DNA of 64,000 bases. It comes from Carettochelys insculpta (lineage: Eukaryota; Chordata; Testudines; Carettochelyidae). Positions 11,181-22,482 of the stretch are shown here, piece by piece. Location of the stretch: positions 190,003,298 through 190,067,297 of the forward strand of contig NC_134138.1 of assembly GCF_033958435.1 (NCBI RefSeq). The letters are read 5' to 3'. The notes under the pieces were generated by a model. The model was not told the DNA's origin. It saw nothing but the letters and a program-made list of their open reading frames with translations, and did no database searches. The stretch's first letter is position 1. Every line of letters begins with the position of its first letter. A program made the translations under genes and the position numbers.

Positions 11181-12084
11181 TATTAAGGCTGTAATTTTGT
11201 ACTATGAAATGGTACTATAATATTATACTGTGCAATTTTCAGTTTATACATCTAATCTTGAAATCTGTTCAATTTTGACTACTTATGCAAAATTCATTGA
11301 AAGAGGGTTTCTCATCTTCCCATTGTCTCATGGACTCATCCTCTCTCACTTCTGGACCCAACATCCCTGCAATAGTAATTATTTACACAGAAAAATAATG
11401 AAAGTAGGAGTTAACTTCCTTCAATGTAGGTGGCTAGAATGCTTTTTAGGATAGGTGAGTTCTAAGAAGGAACACCCATGACCTATATTAAATCAGAGAC
11501 CTATGTTGTGGTGTAGAGATTAAAAAAAGAAATGGGTAATCTAATTTGGCCTAAACTCAAATATTCCACAAATGGGACATCTAAGAATGTTTATAGCTAT
11601 CTAGAGAAGGGAAAAAAAGTTTGCGGAAAGCTTTGATGGACAAAATGCAGACACAAATGGAGCACTTAATGAACTGGTGACAGATCACCAATGCCTGGCA
11701 AATTTAAACCAAGATTTATTTAAAGCTTGCTTAAGGTTCAAGTCAAATGTGCAGGGATATCACAAGGTCAGCCATTTTCTGAGCACTGCCTCATGGCCAG
11801 AGGTCCCTCTGCAGCACCTTGCCTCTACTTCCCACTTCCGAGGGCCCCATTAAAATTGTACACACAAGTTTCTTTCTGGGTTAAAACCATCCTGTCAGTA
11901 GCTGGTTGAAGAGCAAAAATAGTTCTTAACAGCCTGAAGGGTGAAAAGTAAAGTCAATCGTCACACAAAAGCCTGTACTTGGATCTAGTGTTATTTCTCA
12001 CAGCCAGAGCTCTTCTGTCCAAATCTGTTCTCCTAGCCTGTCCTCCTCTTAGCTGGAGCTCAGCCTTCTGACACTGGCATTAAG
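11181..12084. other. No gene seen
   Basis: AT-rich single-copy-looking sequence with only short frames lacking motifs. No RNA gene or repeat boundary recognised. Confidence 0.55.
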
Positions 12085-13345
12085 TTTCTGATATTTTTTG
12101 AGAAGCTAAACAAATTAAACATTCCAAGTCTCTCAGTGTAGGGCACTTTTCCACCCTTCAATTTATTTTTGTGGTTTTCTCTGCATTCTCCCTAATTATT
12201 CAATGTTCTTTTTTAAAATGTGGGGCCCAGAAATGTTCATAATATTCCGATACTGGTCTCAATGATTTATACAAATGTCACCTCTCTCACCACTCCACTG
12301 TTTATATACCCAAGTAATACACTAGACTTTTTGGCTGTCAGGACGCAAGCAGATGCCTGCCCACTGTGATGCCTATAGCCTTTTCAAGGATGTGTTTTCC
12401 AGGATGCGGTTCCCTATTCTGTAGGTTTGACCTGCATTCCTTGGCCCTAAATGTCTAACTTTGAATTTGGGTGCATTAAACGCATTTCGTTTGAAGGGGT
12501 CCAGTTTATAAGCAATCCAGATAATTCTGTATGACTATCTGGGCCACTTCACTATTTATCATGCTCCAAACTTTTGTTTCATCCACCAGTGTTATTAGCT
12601 CTGATTTTATATTTACTTCCACACCCTTGATGAAAATGTTCAATTGCACTCAGATTTGTACTGATTCACAGAAATATCACACATTCAGTGATGATTCCCA
12701 AACAACAATTACTTTTTAAGATGTCAGACAGTTATTAATCACTCCAGTGGGTGCTTTATTGATATTACAAAGTGCTAACTTTAAATAAAAAAGTCATACA
12801 GTACTAAATCAAAGTATATTATTACATCTATGCAATTACCTTTAGCAAATCTGTAATCTCCAAGAATGAAATCAGTTTGTTTGACAAGACCTATTTGCCA
12901 TAAAACTGTGGAATAGGACTAACAATCTTCCTGGCTTTTAATCTTCAATTATATCTTGTATCAGCATTTTCATTATTTTGACTAAGATTGATAATGCCCA
13001 AGCTGCCCTTTTTGAATATTGGAAAAATACTAGCATTCTTCTAATCTTTTGGAATTTCACAGATATTCCAAGATTCATCAAATAGTAACATAAGCAGGTC
13101 AGAAATATCTTCTGTCAATTCTTTTAGGACTCTTGGGTACTGCTGATTTAAAAATATTTATTGCTAAAAGTTGGTTAGCATCTTCTTTACTTTCTAATAG
13201 AATGGAAAGAACTACAAGTACTGTATGTTATTCTGTTTTTTCCAGATACAGAATAAAAATATTCATTGAAGACTTTAGCATTTTCTGCATCATTATGATG
13301 ATGCAATCTCCATCTATGAATGGGCCTCTATCATTCCTATGATCT
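12085..13345 (-). mobile_element. Old, decayed CR1 LINE
   Basis: Read on the minus strand, the order is that of CR1 open reading frame 2: fragments around 13130-13345 (upstream coding), TTGGTTAGCATCTTCTTTAC, the ATATTGGAAAAATACTAGCA segment at about 13010-13040, CAATTATATCTTGTATCAGC, then the ATCCACCAGTGTTATTAGCT segment at about 12570-12600 that corresponds to the FADDT-containing region, and the 3' part down to GAGAAGCTAAACAAATTAAA. No frame stays open for long. A 190-bp stretch around 12720-12840 does not fit and may be an insertion. Divergence is much greater than in the copy at 59.6-61.0 kb. Confidence 0.7.
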
Positions 13346-15242
13346 CCTTTGCCCACAATTATGACAGGCCTTTAGACAGGCTAATATCACAAAGAAATTT
13401 TTTCCACATAACAAAATCCGAACCCTAAAAGCAGGACTGCTCCACCATGAATAACGATCCTTTGGTTGAAGAGATATGGACTAATGAGGGACACTATCAG
13501 CTGATGTTTCAGGAGCATTTGGTATATATAAAAAGAAGCCAGTAGAGACAATCCTCTGGAAACGTACTGCACCCTCACCTGGTCTGTAAAGCAAACTGGA
13601 TGTGCAAGCAGAATCTCTCAACCCACACCCATTCAAAATTGTTCTCACATGTGGTTTAATATTTGAACCTCTAACTCAACTCTCTCCCACAATGACATCA
13701 TGAAATAACCATAACAAAAAGATGTCCCACTCTCATAAACATACTAGAAAAGATTCACAGTATCAGTAACCGCATAAAGGTATATTTATGTCCTCAATTT
13801 AATGCTATGATGACGGTCAATATAAAAGAAGCTTTTTATTAGAATGGACAAATGTCTTAAAAACTCAGATGTAACAGGGTTGGCACTAAGTCGCAGCTGC
13901 ATAAATGATTTACACCACTCACAGGTGAGCAATTCCTCTTGGAAAGACCTCAGCCAGGCTACTGAGAACTGAAATTCACAATCTTTAGTTACTAGATGAA
14001 AAAACAAGCAGCTTATTCATTTCTGCCTTTTACATTAAAAATGTAGGAAGAATTTTTTAAAAGTGGGTGCAATTCTCTTTTCCACAAGGAAACTGGCTTT
14101 GACCACTACCCCGCAAGTAAAGAAGAGTTTTCTCTCCACAGATGACATTTGAAAGGAAATAAAAGGCGAAAATACAGATTAGATTACAGTGGTAGATGTC
14201 CACCATCAGTGAGTTTTTCCAAAGTCTGTGCAAGGAAAACCCTTTCCATTACCTAGAAATAGCCTCAATTGACTTTTCCATTCCTTTAACTGCCTGTCTG
14301 CAGCCCATATAATCTTAGAGCTGACTGAACTAATGACTGCATCTTTTCTTTGAAAAAAAAAAAAGTCAAAACATATATTATGGGTCATCCCAAAAGATTC
14401 TCAGGAAGCAGAATTTCAGAGCAAGCATTCTACAGTTTATTCTGTCCTAAGGAAAATTAACTACTCAACCAAAAATATGATGGGTGTTTATATACACTAG
14501 TTGTTCTAAAAATCTTTGCAGTCACTTTAGCAAATAACTAGTGGTGTTATCTGGAGCACTGCACATATGAAATATAATATAAGGAATACCACCACATAGC
14601 CTAGAAATAATGTTATCTACTTCCAAAGGCAAAATTACAAAGACTGTTATGGCAATGGTCACATATTTTCTGGCTAAATCCAATGATACCTTAAAATGGA
14701 GATTCACTCTCAGAAGAGGCCACTGTTGTTCTAAACTAACACTGTAGCTATTCAGACTAAATAGTTACAGCTGGGATTTCATCTTTCTGATGGACTCTTA
14801 AATAGAACAGTATTTTTGAACAACCACCAGCTAAGACGGCTGGACGATCCAAAATGCAGGCAACAATTAAGGAATGGCAACAAGTAAGGAAACAAATGAA
14901 AACATGGTGTATTCAACTAAAAGGACTGTGCCCATTTACCAGGCTGAGCTGCAAGGCCCACAATGCCAATGTGGCAGCAGGGCCCTTCACAAGGATACAC
15001 CAATGAACGTATCCTTTTAACAACTTTTCCATCCCTGGGCCACTTGCACACACTCCTGTCAACTCTGAATTCCCTCAGGGTATTTCTGTACTTTCACAAA
15101 AATTTAATTTTACTTCATTCCCCGAATCCACTGTGTCACCAAAAGACAAACATTTTATTGCCTGCTGTGATGCATTTACTGAGCACAGATTTTGAATAAC
15201 TGGAGTGTTGACTATGGGAGGGGTCAAAATAGACATATAAGG
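13346..15242. other. No gene seen
   Basis: AT-rich sequence with overlapping frames of at most 78 codons and no motifs. A poly-A run lies near 14353-14364. No RNA gene or clear repeat was identified. Confidence 0.55.
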
Positions 15243-15330
15243 AAGAGATTTTCAAAGGAGCCTTAGAGAGCTGATCAAGTCAAGCTATCAAGCTCAACTG
15301 TCAAATGCAAGCTACTCTGAAAATCCCTGC
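15243..15330. repeat. Small palindromic MITE fragment (GATTTTCAAAGG ends)
   Basis: GAGATTTTCAAAGGAGCC at the left and CTACTCTGAAAATCCC at the right form imperfect inverted repeats around a short centre. The pattern is that of a small ancient MITE common in turtle DNA, known to me from memory. Related GGGCCAAGATTTTCA ends occur at 35.8 kb. Confidence 0.4.
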
Positions 15331-16489
15331 CTAAAATGCATCTGCTCTGGATTACAGGATTACAAAGAGCATAACTGCGCATCAAAATACACAGCTTCAC
15401 ATGAAAAATACACAATTACCTATGCAACTGACTATATATATGTAATTATTATGTTGGGCCTATTTACAATCTTGGGTGGCAACTGCCCATTATTTCAGCC
15501 ATTTAATGTTCCCTCCTCTAAAAGGGAAGGAGGTTATTACTCCCACTAGTTTCAACAAGAGGGTATGATTGCCAAATGCCCAGCATAACAAGACAGTATT
15601 TTTAATGTCAGAGAGACAACACACAAAACGTCACGCAGTCACCCCTCAACCTTGCCATTCTTAGCCAGCTAATTTCTTGTAAGCAACCCTGTTAAGGAGG
15701 TACCCAGGAGGGGAGTGAATGCAAAGGGATCTTGAGAAACACCCCAGGAAGGGCATTCCATGCACTGAGAGCCATGGAAAAAGCCTCAGAGACATCTGGG
15801 GCAGAAGCAGACAAATAGCATGTTACACTAAAGCTTCACAGCGCTTCTCGCTCAATGAAAGCGCCTAACCTTTGGTCAGTTTAAAGAGCACCTTTACAGC
15901 AATTTAACAGAGCTGTCAGACATTGTTTATGCATAAAACACTCAGACACATGGTGCACCATGTAAACTATGAAGCAGGAGACAGAACACTTTCTGGGTTT
16001 ACGAGTTATTTTTAAATACTCCTAATACTATTTGAAACTTTCCTTAATCTCTACTTCAATGACTCTACAAATCTGCAATGTCAAAGGATATTCAGGGTTT
16101 ATTTTTTAATGTATTAGAGGAAATAAAATGGTCTAGAATTATATTCCTGCTTCTGGATTGTTCTACATGCAAATCAAGCTCTCCACTTTCTGAAACTACT
16201 TTTTCCCTTCCATACTGTGCAAGTACTCAAGTAGCTATTTAGAAAATAAACATAACTCTTTTGATTTCTGATAGGGAGGTAACTATCTTGGAGAGAAATG
16301 AGGTGAGGATAAAATATTATTACAGGCGGAAAAGAACATGAGCACGAGGTGATTTACATATAATTCACAAAGGCAGCACAAAACTCCTCGGTTTGGTAAA
16401 GCAGAACCTCCGAGTTATACACCCGTGATGTTAACCAGGAAGCAGCCCGATAAGCATGGGGCTTGCCAGTATACTGACTAGTTAATTTG
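15331..16489. other. No gene seen
   Basis: AT-rich sequence without motif-bearing frames. Nothing recognisable as RNA gene or repeat. Confidence 0.55.
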
Positions 16490-16701
16490 GGAAGAAGGGT
16501 TCTTTCAAAATTGGGGCACCCTTTTGAAGGAACCCCAGCTACACAGCTATTTTTAGTTCAAAATCAGCACTTTCAACAGGCCAGGTGGCCATCATTATGC
16601 AAATGAGGTGCTGAATAGTCATATCACTGCCTTATTTGCATTTTTGAATGGCTGTAATTTACAAGCCTCTTCCGAAAGGGAGGAGTAGTGTAGCCACAGC
16701 C
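16490..16701. mobile_element. Palindromic MITE relative, one arm only
   Basis: The right end TAGTGTAGCCACAGCC gives GGCTGTGGCTACACTA in reverse complement, the family TIR. The interior has the shared words CATTATGCAAATGAGGTGCT and TTATTTGCATTTTTGAATGG. The matching left arm is not found, so the copy is truncated; the left boundary is approximate. Confidence 0.6.
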
Positions 16702-17125
16702 ATAGAGTACTGCTAAAAATCAAGTTTTGATTTAGATTTGGAATTTTTTGGATATTTTCTAAATTCTGCCCATTTTCTCCAATCAAACTTTAGTAAATGA
16801 ATAATAATCATAAAAATACCATCACTTAGTTTTTATATAGTGCTTTTTATCAGTAGATTCAAAGTAACCAGTCCCTGATTCCAGTGCCTAAATTATTCAG
16901 CACATTTCTAGGTAAAGTGTTAGGATATCATTTCACAAAATGATGCCCACATGCATGCCTTTTCCTTGCATCAGCATTTACCACATCTGCACACACAAAT
17001 TATGGATTTTGGGAACACATATGACTAAAACAGCGGTCTACCTGTCCATGTGCACACTCAAATCTTCCCCCTACTCATGTGCAAAATCAGATGTGCATGT
17101 CAGACTCTACTTTACTGTGCCCTTA

Positions 17126-17560
17126 GGCTATGTCTACACTAGAGGGTTTTGTCAATAAAACTGGTGGGGTTTTTTTGGCAAAACCTGGGAAGCATCCAGA
17201 TTCCCAAGGTGTTCTACTGACAGTATCCAGTACCTTTGTCAACAGTCTTATCCCACTCTCCACAGGGCATAGCAACTCTGTTGACAAAGATCTTTCAACA
17301 GAAAGCCAGTCGGGAGGTACCTGCGGTGCTCTTTCGACAGACAAGGCTTCCAGGACACCAGGCAGCCTTCTCTGCTGTATTTCAGGATGGCCACTTTGTC
17401 GAGAACACGGCTGGGTAGTCCAAACACTCTCTGTCAACAGAGCAGATCACCCATGCGATCTGCTTGGCAGCTCAGCCGCAATTTGTCATCATAAGTTTTG
17501 TCGGAAGATATCTTCTGACAAAAACTTCTCTCAACAAATCACTGTAATCTAGCCGTAGCT
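17126..17560. mobile_element. MITE with GGCTATGTCTACAC end and TTA target duplication
   Basis: The element begins GGCTATGTCTACACTAGAGG and ends CTAGCCGTAGCT, with TTA on both sides (17123-17125 and 17561-17563). TTA is the classic PIF/Harbinger target. The interior is rich in TTTTGTCAA and TTGACAAA words and in partial inverted repeats (for example TGTTGACAAAGATC near 17280). Frames of 104 and 140 codons on opposite strands inside it are by-products of the inverted structure. Confidence 0.75.
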
Positions 17561-17563
17561 TTA

Positions 17564-18408
17564 ATAATTACCTTGCACTCCTATGTTTACCTATTTGTCA
17601 TGGTTACAGAGAAAGTCTAGTTCACCATACTGCATTAATAATATATGAGTCCTCTCACTCAGCCCAAGATATCTGGGAGGAAAAATATTTGGTAAGCTTT
17701 CCAAGCTGAAACCAAGCTGTAATCAGACAACCTAATTTATTTTAGGATTCCCAAATCTTTACAGTAAGCCTTTGTGCTGCAAACAATTAAGCATATATTA
17801 TCTGTCATAAATTTGTCAAACAACTGTGGAAGGGACAGACTTGGATCACAAAACCTTGCAACGAATCTTTTGTGTCTGTCTCCAGACATCAGTCAGAATC
17901 CCACCCACATTTGGGTTTATCCAGGAAGTTTGATCTTTGCTCCATTTCAATAGTTTCATAGCCAATTCTGATCTTATTGAAGATCTATTTAAAGACTCCA
18001 GTGTCTCCAAAAACCAATTACAGGCACTTCTAGCCATGATCTATTACTTTGCTGCTGACGTTTAACAAACCTTTAAAAATCTACCAGAGACCCAATAAAA
18101 ATTTGTGCACATTACCATATGCTTCCTGTATTTCCTGATTAACCCTTTAGAAGAAATGCATTTGACTTTCAGCTCCAGATTTGCATGAATTGTGAAGTGA
18201 ACTTCCGGAATTGTGTAGTGCGTGTACCCTTAGGACCTGATTTAAGCGAGGTGTGGCAATTCTGTGGTCTATAACCTCTTTTATTTCCACTACATCAGGC
18301 AGATTATCATCTTGGCAAAACCTAAAACTCTGTGAAACAACAGATCCATCAGCACATTATTGCATGAATTAAAACCTTTTACAAGAACAACTTGGTGGTA
18401 ATTACACA
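17564..18408. other. No gene seen
   Basis: AT-rich sequence with short frames only. No RNA gene or repeat boundary recognised. Confidence 0.55.
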
Positions 18409-18410
18409 TA

Positions 18411-19213
18411 CAGTAGCCTCCTGAATTGCTCAGACTTGACTTAATATTAACGTGAGTCAAGCCAAGAGAGGATCCCGCTTCCCCGTCTCGCTGCTCACCC
18501 CCAAAGGATCCACCTGCCAGCAACAGGCTGCCAACTGGCTCAGGGTCTTCTCAGGAGGCAGCTCCCACTTAGTGGCTGCCAGGGCTACAGCACCGGGGGA
18601 GGGGAGGGGCGGGCGAACCAGGCAAGGCATGTGGCTGAATGCTGGAGGGATCTATCGGCCCTCCTGCTCCAGCTGGTGGCTCCAGCTCCCTGTGTGGGCA
18701 GACGGGTGTGGGCTGGATTAGGGGAGGGGCAGGGCTGCCTCCTGCTCCAGCCACCATCCTCGCAGCACCAAGCAGCCATGGCACCCCTACCCCACAGCCC
18801 CTGGTTCCCCACAGTGACTTTAATGGCTCAGAGCCTGCGGTGGCCAGCAGAATTGGAGCAGCCCCAGCCCCGTGCATGGGGAGACCACAGGGGTCACTCC
18901 CAGAGGAGGAAAGGCAGGAGCAGTCATGTGTGCGTGTGAACCCAGAGGGCATGGGGGGCACTGGAGCCACCTTCTCCTTCTGTGCCTCCCGGTGGGCTGG
19001 GCTGGGGCTGAGCACGGGGTGAGGTGTGGGGAGGGGGCGCAGAATGCTGTACCCCAGCCAACCCCCAGACCCATTACCGCCGGAGATTCCCCCATCCTTG
19101 ACAGCTCCCTGGGGCTGGAGGTGGTGGCCCTGTCCCCACCGTGAGTTGTGCAAAACTCAAATTACGCCTGGCTCCCCAGGAACAGAATTCTTGCGCAAGT
19201 CAGGGATTTACTG
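18411..19213. mobile_element. GC-rich Tigger/pogo-like element
   Basis: The left end CAGTAGCCTCCTGAATTGC and the right end in reverse complement CAGTAAATCCCTGACTTGC form TIRs, flanked by TA on both sides (18409-18410 and 19214-19215). The 803-bp interior is strongly GC-rich. It carries six overlapping frames of 75-194 codons on both strands, none with transposase or other family motifs (no DDD/DDE pattern seen), so it is a nonautonomous element with spurious open frames. The subterminal motifs TTGACTTAATATTAACGTGA and GAATTCTTGCGCAAG also fit a Tigger relative. Confidence 0.7.
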
Positions 19214-19429
19214 TACTGAGACAACCTGAGAACACCATCAGGGTGCTGGACAACTTTTATAATGGGCGTACCAAAGAATGTTTGTTAATACTACTGCAAA
19301 TCAGTGGATGCAGGACCACTGTCGCCTACCCATGAACGACTGCACTCTCCATGGATATTTTCACAGGGTACTCTAGTAACTACTCACCTAATTTTTCAAA
19401 ACATCCGTACCCAAATGATTCTGGTATAG

Positions 19430-19899
19430 CAGGCGTGGACAACTAGGAATAGTGAGTGGGCTGCAAGAATGACCCTCATTCATCTCAGAGGGCCAAGGCA
19501 GTCTGCAGCCCATTGAGCTTTCACCTTCGGCCCTGCGCCACTTCCCCATCTCCCTGTCAGCCCCCTTCCCACGTCTCTCATGCACCAGAGCACCAGAGCC
19601 CCGCTTGCTCCTCCCCCACCCTCCCAGCATTTTCGAGTGTGTAAATCGTTTGCTGTCCATTCCTGCTCCTCTCTGCCCCTCCCAGAGCTGGAACACTGAG
19701 AGCAGCTGATTTCACTGCGTTCCACCTTTGAGAGGGAGTGAGAGGAGCAGGAATGGAGGGAAAATCAGGAAATTTGTCACATTCCAAAAGTGCTGGAAGT
19801 AGAAGGAGAGGTGGACGAGAGGCACGTGGGCAAGAGGGGCAGCCAGGGGTCTGGAGGCTGCGGGTGAAGCATTAGTCGGCGGCAGGTTTCCCACCACTG
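19430..19899. mobile_element. hAT MITE, GC-rich
   Basis: Ends CAGGCGTGGACAACTAGG and, in reverse complement, CAGTGGTGGGAAACCTG are typical hAT termini. Flanking 8-mers TGGTATAG (19422-19429) and TATTACAG (19900-19907) match at 5 of 8 positions. The 470-bp interior has overlapping frames on both strands (up to 102 codons) that show no family pattern. Confidence 0.6.
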
Positions 19900-19907
19900 T
19901 ATTACAG

Positions 19908-21205
19908 ACTTTACAACATATACTTAGGAAATTGTCCTTTCAAGACTTCCCCTATTCACATTCAGCTTTTCCAAAACTCATTCTGGACAAGTACCAAGTT
20001 CTGGCATCTCCTACTAATTTCACAAAAGTCAGAAGTTAAATATGAGAGGATCACAAGTCAATTCTCCTGTGCGGTTGAGCTCTAAAACCCAAGTATATGC
20101 CATAAAGGAAAGGTATCAGAGAAAATTCTAGGTATGAAAAACTGCAATTCTGAAATTTTAGGATTTATCCAGAGTTTTTGAAGGATTCTGCTTAATTGTA
20201 TGAAGTCCAAGTTTTTCATTAAAGAATAATTTTCCTTCAACTTTGTTAATAGAAGGTAGCTATTTAAATGTTGTGGGACTTTTCCAAGTGGGCAGAGCTG
20301 AATAGCAACATAGGAATATCACCAAGGCAGTAACCATCATGGGAAACCTTTAAAATCCTGTGGAATCTTCATATTTTACTTCTCATTTATAACCGCCAGA
20401 TCACAACATATAAACAGCTTTCTGTCTTCTTTTCAGTGAGAGATTTACAATCTGTCACTTAAACTGCATCATAAGAGCACTGTACACTACATGTTAGGCC
20501 CTAGCCAAGTCATACAGGGATAGTACACATTGTGACATCACAAGAGAGGCAGGGCTTCATTAATCTCTGCTAAAAAACTTTAGCTGCTGCATATCAGTTG
20601 CTTATTGATCTATCATAATGTAAAATATGGTGATGAGGGTAGTACTCAATGAAAGGTATTTTCTCATCAGATTTCAGATTTTCACATTCAGCTATTAGTG
20701 GGTAACTTATGTAGAAGTAGGAAACAATGTTTTGTTGGGTTTTTTTTAGCTCAGAAAAGTATCATTTTTTTCACTCTGATGGAACTCAAACACTACTGAG
20801 GAGATTTTATTCATACTTCCCACAGAGATGCCAAGCATGGAAAATTTCATAACTGAAAAGGTCCATTTTCTGCAAACTTACAATGGTGCGACAATAGGAA
20901 TTCCGTAGGCTATAAAAGGAATTCTTTTGCAACTTGTTTTGTTTTGGAAAGCTATGAGGGAGTTTGTCGCCTTTGTTTAATGAAAACAGTGTAAAGCACC
21001 ACCAGGAAATCATATGCTAAAGTTACACTGATATACATTGCTGAGGCTTCTCAGTACTCTGACAAACTGAGCCACTATGAGAATATTTGTAATTCCTGGG
21101 AAATACTAACCCTGTTGTGTCACTGTTCTTCCAGTCAAATAATTAATCCAGATGGGCTTTTCAATGCAAAGGCAATAGACCAACCCTGCAATGAGCTCTG
21201 CGTGG
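19908..21205. other. No gene seen
   Basis: AT-rich sequence between two hAT MITEs. Only short frames without motifs; nothing else recognised. Confidence 0.55.
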
Positions 21206-21212
21206 CCTATAC

Positions 21213-21933
21213 CGGGGTGAGAAAACTTTTTATGTTGGGCCCTACTTTTCAGCCCTGCAATTAAGCACCTCCTCAATCTGTGGGAGGACCATGGGAAGGG
21301 ATGTGGGGAAGGGCTCTCAGAAAGGGGATGGGATGCTCAGAAAGGGGGTGTTGGTGGGCTTCAGGGGTGCCCCAAAGCAGGAGGGGAACTCAAGGGGTCC
21401 CCTGAAGGGGAAGCGGTACTCAGGTTGGATGTCTCACAGGGAGGACCCTGGGGGCTCAACTGCATCACCACCTTCACTTCATAGGCAATGCCCTTGCTGT
21501 GCTGCGGGCCTTGGAACTTGGTGCAGCTGTATAGCAGGAAGGTGGTGACCCTGAGCTGCACTGTGTTGATGGATGGTGGTAGCACTGGGCTGAAGGTGGC
21601 CCTGAACCCGCAACAGGCAGCAGCACTTGCTGCACACCAGCATCTCAGAGGGAGGTCCAGGGGCCAGCGTGCCAGGGGCTGTGGGGACCAATGTGACCAC
21701 ACTACCGAGCCAGGAACCAAAGCTTGGCTCAGGGCCTTTGAACATTCTGATTTGCCCAGCAGTGAGAGAGGAGCTGGGGGGGGCGGGGCAGTTGCAATTC
21801 CCATTCGTCACCATGCACCTTTGGCAACGGCAGTGGCAGCAGATGTGGAGCCACAGGTGGGGAGCTGATTGCCCCCCCTCACAAAATGTTGCATCCCCAC
21901 TGGGACACACACACTCCACTTTGTGCACCCCAG
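21213..21933. mobile_element. hAT MITE with CCTATAC target duplication
   Basis: The left end is CGGGGTGAGAAAACTTTTTA and the right end in reverse complement CTGGGGTGCACAAAGTGG. CCTATAC lies directly outside each end (21206-21212 and 21934-21940), so the target duplication is 7 or 8 bp, fitting hAT. The 720-bp interior is GC-rich; its four overlapping frames of 126-167 codons on both strands are not supported as genes. Confidence 0.7.
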
Positions 21934-22289
21934 CCTATACTGCTAAGCTCATACAGAGCCCCAGTGACTTTCTTGGGGATCACCAGGGGTTCAGTGACTT
22001 GCAAATCCCAAAAGGGGCCAAGCTTAGATGTGGTTCAGCTCTTCACCCAAAAGTTTGTGTGTCTATAAAAAACTTGTCTGGATTAGCTGAACACTTGAGA
22101 TCCAGCAAACCTCTCTTCCCAATTCTGTAAATTTCCCTTTTTCCATAAAGCCTCATGACTCTGCTGTTTCTGAAATGCCCTAGCTTCTTACTTTTCCTGC
22201 TGTACTGCCTCCTTCAGATTAGGTAGATAACTCTCCTGCTAAGAGATAGTCAGGAGCGTGTTAATAATAATAGTGCCTCCTAATCAAGA

Positions 22290-22482
22290 TGAAAGCAGGG
22301 AGCCTACTTTTTCTGATTTGTCAGCCTTGATAATTTTTGGACCTCTGTGTTTTATATATTGAGTCTGTTCTGGTAAGGCTGTGATCTGAAGAAGTAGGTC
22401 TGTCCCATGAAAGCTCATCACCTAATAAATTATTTTGTTAGTCTTTAAAGTGCTACATAACTGCTTTTTTGCTTTGTTAGTT
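22290..22482 (+). mobile_element. Penelope-like element (PLE) 3' tail
   Basis: It matches the 62.7-kb copy through TTTTTCTGATTTGTCAGCCTT, ATATTGAGTCTGTTCTGGTA and CTGAAGAAGTAGGTCTGTCC, followed by ATGAAAGCTCATCACC and TTTTGTTAGTCTTTAAAGTGC. The tail is attributed to PLEs because the 46.6-kb and 62.6-kb copies carry the end of a GIY-YIG protein region just upstream. CTGAAGA, a hairpin (TAGG/CCCA region) and GAAA form a hammerhead-like core at about 22388-22412. Confidence 0.7.

Noticed and set aside
10561..11220. A 219-codon plus-strand frame.
   Set aside because: Recognised as CR1 C-terminal coding followed by the CR1 3' UTR read through, not a host gene.
17130..17552. A 140-codon plus frame and a 104-codon minus frame.
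   Set aside because: They are contained in a MITE with TTA duplications and partial inverted repeats.
18569..19153. A 194-codon minus-strand frame.
   Set aside because: It lies wholly inside a Tigger-like element bounded by TA duplications and overlaps long frames on the other strand.
21361..22130. Four overlapping frames of 126-167 codons on both strands.
   Set aside because: They mostly fall inside the hAT MITE at 21213-21933 and have low stop frequency because of GC content.
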